Assembly: GCA_964563165.1 (NCBI GenBank)
Contig: CAZLWA010000080.1
Span: 1 to 33,669 of the forward strand
DNA: 33,669 nt
Direction of reading: 5' to 3'
Origin: CAZLWA01 sp964563165
GTDB taxonomy: Bacteria; CLD3; SB21
The position numbers and the translations under genes are program-made. This document shows, piece by piece, positions 32,224-33,669 of this stretch. Positions within the stretch are counted from its first letter, which is position 1. The number at the start of each line of letters is the position of its first letter. The notes under the pieces were generated by a model. The model saw only the letters and a program-made list of their open reading frames with translations, was not told the origin of the DNA and did not search any database.

Positions 32224-33669
32224 ATGAAAAAAATAATTTTGATTCTATGTTTATCTTTGAGCATGAACGGAATTGCCAAGGCGCAATTCGGCTGGTGGAC
32301 GAGTTCGGATTCCACGCATATATTCAACCGTAACCCGGGCGCCGTTATCGTCGGCGGATATCAGCCGCTCGGCAAACTCACGATCGGCAGCGATAAAGAC
32401 CTGTATAATCTCGCGCTTGTCGGCGATTACAATAATCTCGCGCAGAATTTTCTGAAGATCGGCGTGATGGGACAGAATGTTAACCAATACAGAGGCCATA
32501 CGATCTTCGACCTGTATCACAACAACAGCGAAGCGAAGTTTGCAGGCTACAATTTCCGCATCAACGGGCTCAGCCGTTTTTTCATCAACGGGAACGGGCA
32601 CGTCGGCATCGGAACGGAATTGCCGAAAGCGTTGCTGGATCTGAACGGCGGGCCGGATTGGAACGGATTCAGGAAGACGATTCGCCTCGGAGAATCGCAG
32701 GCCCTGGCGTTTGAAAGCGGTGGTAATGAATACGGATTTGTTCCCACAGGCGGCGGGATCAGTTTAGTCACGAGCAACGGGAATTCAGGCGGGTTTGGCG
32801 TGTCGTTTTCTAAATTAATGAGCATTAACAAGAACAAAATCGTTTTTGATGGTGACGTGGAATTTCGCGGGAATGTGATAGGAGGAGGATTTAGTGGGGG
32901 CAGCGGAGATGGCGGAGGGAATGGCGACTCCGGAGGCGGTAAAAAGAAATATCTTCTCTCACTTCCTCTTGGCGGATCGGGCGCGGATGGTGCATGGCTG
33001 TATGCAAGCAACGGCATTGATATCTACTATAATGCCGGTAAGGTGGGTATCGCGACAACAAACCCGGCTTACACATTAGATGTCGGCGGTACTATTAACG
33101 CTCAAAATATTTTGATAAACGGCAGCGCAATTTCGGGTGGCAGCCAGTGGACGACGAGCGGAAGTAATATCTATAATAATAATACGGGAAATACGGGTAT
33201 CGGTCTTGCCAATCCGGGCGCAAAATTTACCATCAGGCAAGGAGCCACCGATCCCGGAACGTATGATGATGGAAAAACCCTGTTTGTATCAGGTAATATG
33301 AACGCCGGAACAAATTATGACGGAGGAATTGAATTCCGTCAAGATAATCTCTCGCAGGGAATTGGATTCGGTTACGCGTCCATGTACGCAACGGGAACAT
33401 CGGCAAATCAGCAACTGAATATTTATTCGAAAGGAACATCTCCATTAACATTGAATGCATTTGGCGGCGGAAGCGTCGGCATCGGCATTTCCAATCCGGA
33501 TCCGAATTATAAATTGAGCGTCAACGGAAAAGTAAAAGCGCAGGAATTGTATCTGACGACCACAGTCTGGCCGGATAATGTGTTTGATAATAATTACAAG
33601 CTGATGTCCCTTCGAGAATTGGAAAAGACCATTCGGAAGGAAAAACATTTACCGAATATCCCTTGTGAA
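32224..33669 (+). CDS. Exported tail-fibre-like surface protein (3' end outside window)
   Basis: An open frame of 482 codons with no stop before the window ends. ATG with ribosome binding site AAGGAG, and signal peptide MKKIILILCLSLSMNGIAKAQ. The body is rich in Asn, Gly and Ser, with repeated short motifs of the GIGT type: NGHVGIGTELPKALLDLNGG, KVGIATTNPAYTLDVGGTIN, NTGIGLANPGAKFTIRQ and SVGIGISNPDPNYKLSVNGK. A Gly/Ser/Asp linker lies near residue 225. The end reads TTVWPDNVFDNNYKLMSLRE and then KEKHLPNIP, the conserved sequence near the C-terminus of many Bacteroidota tail-fibre-domain surface proteins, so only a short piece is missing, often a coiled coil. Likely an exported adhesin or structural fibre, not necessarily phage. 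Confidence 0.8.
   Translation, partial: MKKIILILCLSLSMNGIAKAQFGWWTSSDSTHIFNRNPGAVIVGGYQPLGKLTIGSDKDLYNLALVGDYNNLAQNFLKIGVMGQNVNQYRGHTIFDLYHNNSEAKFAGYNFRINGLSRFFINGNGHVGIGTELPKALLDLNGGPDWNGFRKTIRLGESQALAFESGGNEYGFVPTGGGISLVTSNGNSGGFGVSFSKLMSINKNKIVFDGDVEFRGNVIGGGFSGGSGDGGGNGDSGGGKKKYLLSLPLGGSGADGAWLYASNGIDIYYNAGKVGIATTNPAYTLDVGGTINAQNILINGSAISGGSQWTTSGSNIYNNNTGNTGIGLANPGAKFTIRQGATDPGTYDDGKTLFVSGNMNAGTNYDGGIEFRQDNLSQGIGFGYASMYATGTSANQQLNIYSKGTSPLTLNAFGGGSVGIGISNPDPNYKLSVNGKVKAQELYLTTTVWPDNVFDNNYKLMSLRELEKTIRKEKHLPNIPCE

Noticed and set aside
32547..33017. Minus-strand proline-rich ORF of 156 codons
   Set aside because: Antisense shadow of the Gly/Asn-rich tail-fibre-like gene, which has a signal peptide, ribosome binding site and recognisable ending.

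Overview
The window (about 33.7 kb, moderate GC) looks like chromosomal DNA from a bacterium of the FCB superphylum, near Bacteroidota/Ignavibacteriota/KSB1-like lineages. The grounds are: a family M64 secreted peptidase; a gluzincin-TolB propeller-BamA barrel protein; a DUF3667 protein; a tail-fibre-like surface protein with the 'WPD-VF...HLPNIP' ending common in Bacteroidota; and several promoter-like sites of the Bacteroidota type (TTG, about 20 nt, TAnnTTTG). Unlike typical Bacteroidota, many genes have clear Shine-Dalgarno sequences. No lineage can be fixed without a search.

Left part (1-15.4 kb), ordinary chromosome: the 3' end of argH; a decayed HMG-CoA lyase remnant; a minus-strand purF-fabG pair overlapping by one base; an M64 peptidase; a BtuF-like binding protein without signal peptide; then a plus-strand cell-envelope cluster (metallopeptidase/TolB/BamA protein, PQQ-propeller lipoprotein, PEGA-like protein, trypsin-like lipoprotein). 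Next comes an amino-acid permease followed by an aldo/keto reductase fused to a RidA domain and a small lipoprotein, probably one operon.

Middle part (15.6-26.9 kb), accessory: nearly all genes are on the minus strand, small, unrelated in function and separated by long structured spacers. They are a BBE-like flavoprotein, a TMEM175 channel, two SnoaL/DUF4440-like proteins, DUF3667, a PLP aminotransferase, a membrane protein, a VOC protein, a GNAT, a Fic protein, a truncated PaaI-like thioesterase and two unknown exported proteins. Several spacers look like integron attC sites: GTTATGTGC/GCACATAAC cassette ends around the GNAT gene, a 148-bp structured element beside it, a 73-bp attC-like site with a bulged base, and three copies of GAACRAAC-N12-GTTA with identical spacing. 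There is no integrase in the window, so I read it as a partly decayed cluster of attC sites lacking an integrase. A 36-bp copy of the TMEM175 start region further upstream records a rearrangement.

Right part (27.3-33.7 kb): an MFS transporter; a 13-bp tandem repeat; a good promoter reading into an eight-unit array of about 78 bp in which each unit has two palindromes, with compensatory changes between units; a minimal AraC-type regulator; a glycine-rich lipoprotein; a phospholipase-A-like outer-membrane protein; and a tail-fibre-like exported protein that runs off the end of the window.

The observations I rate highest are the attC-like cassette cluster and the promoter-led structured repeat array.
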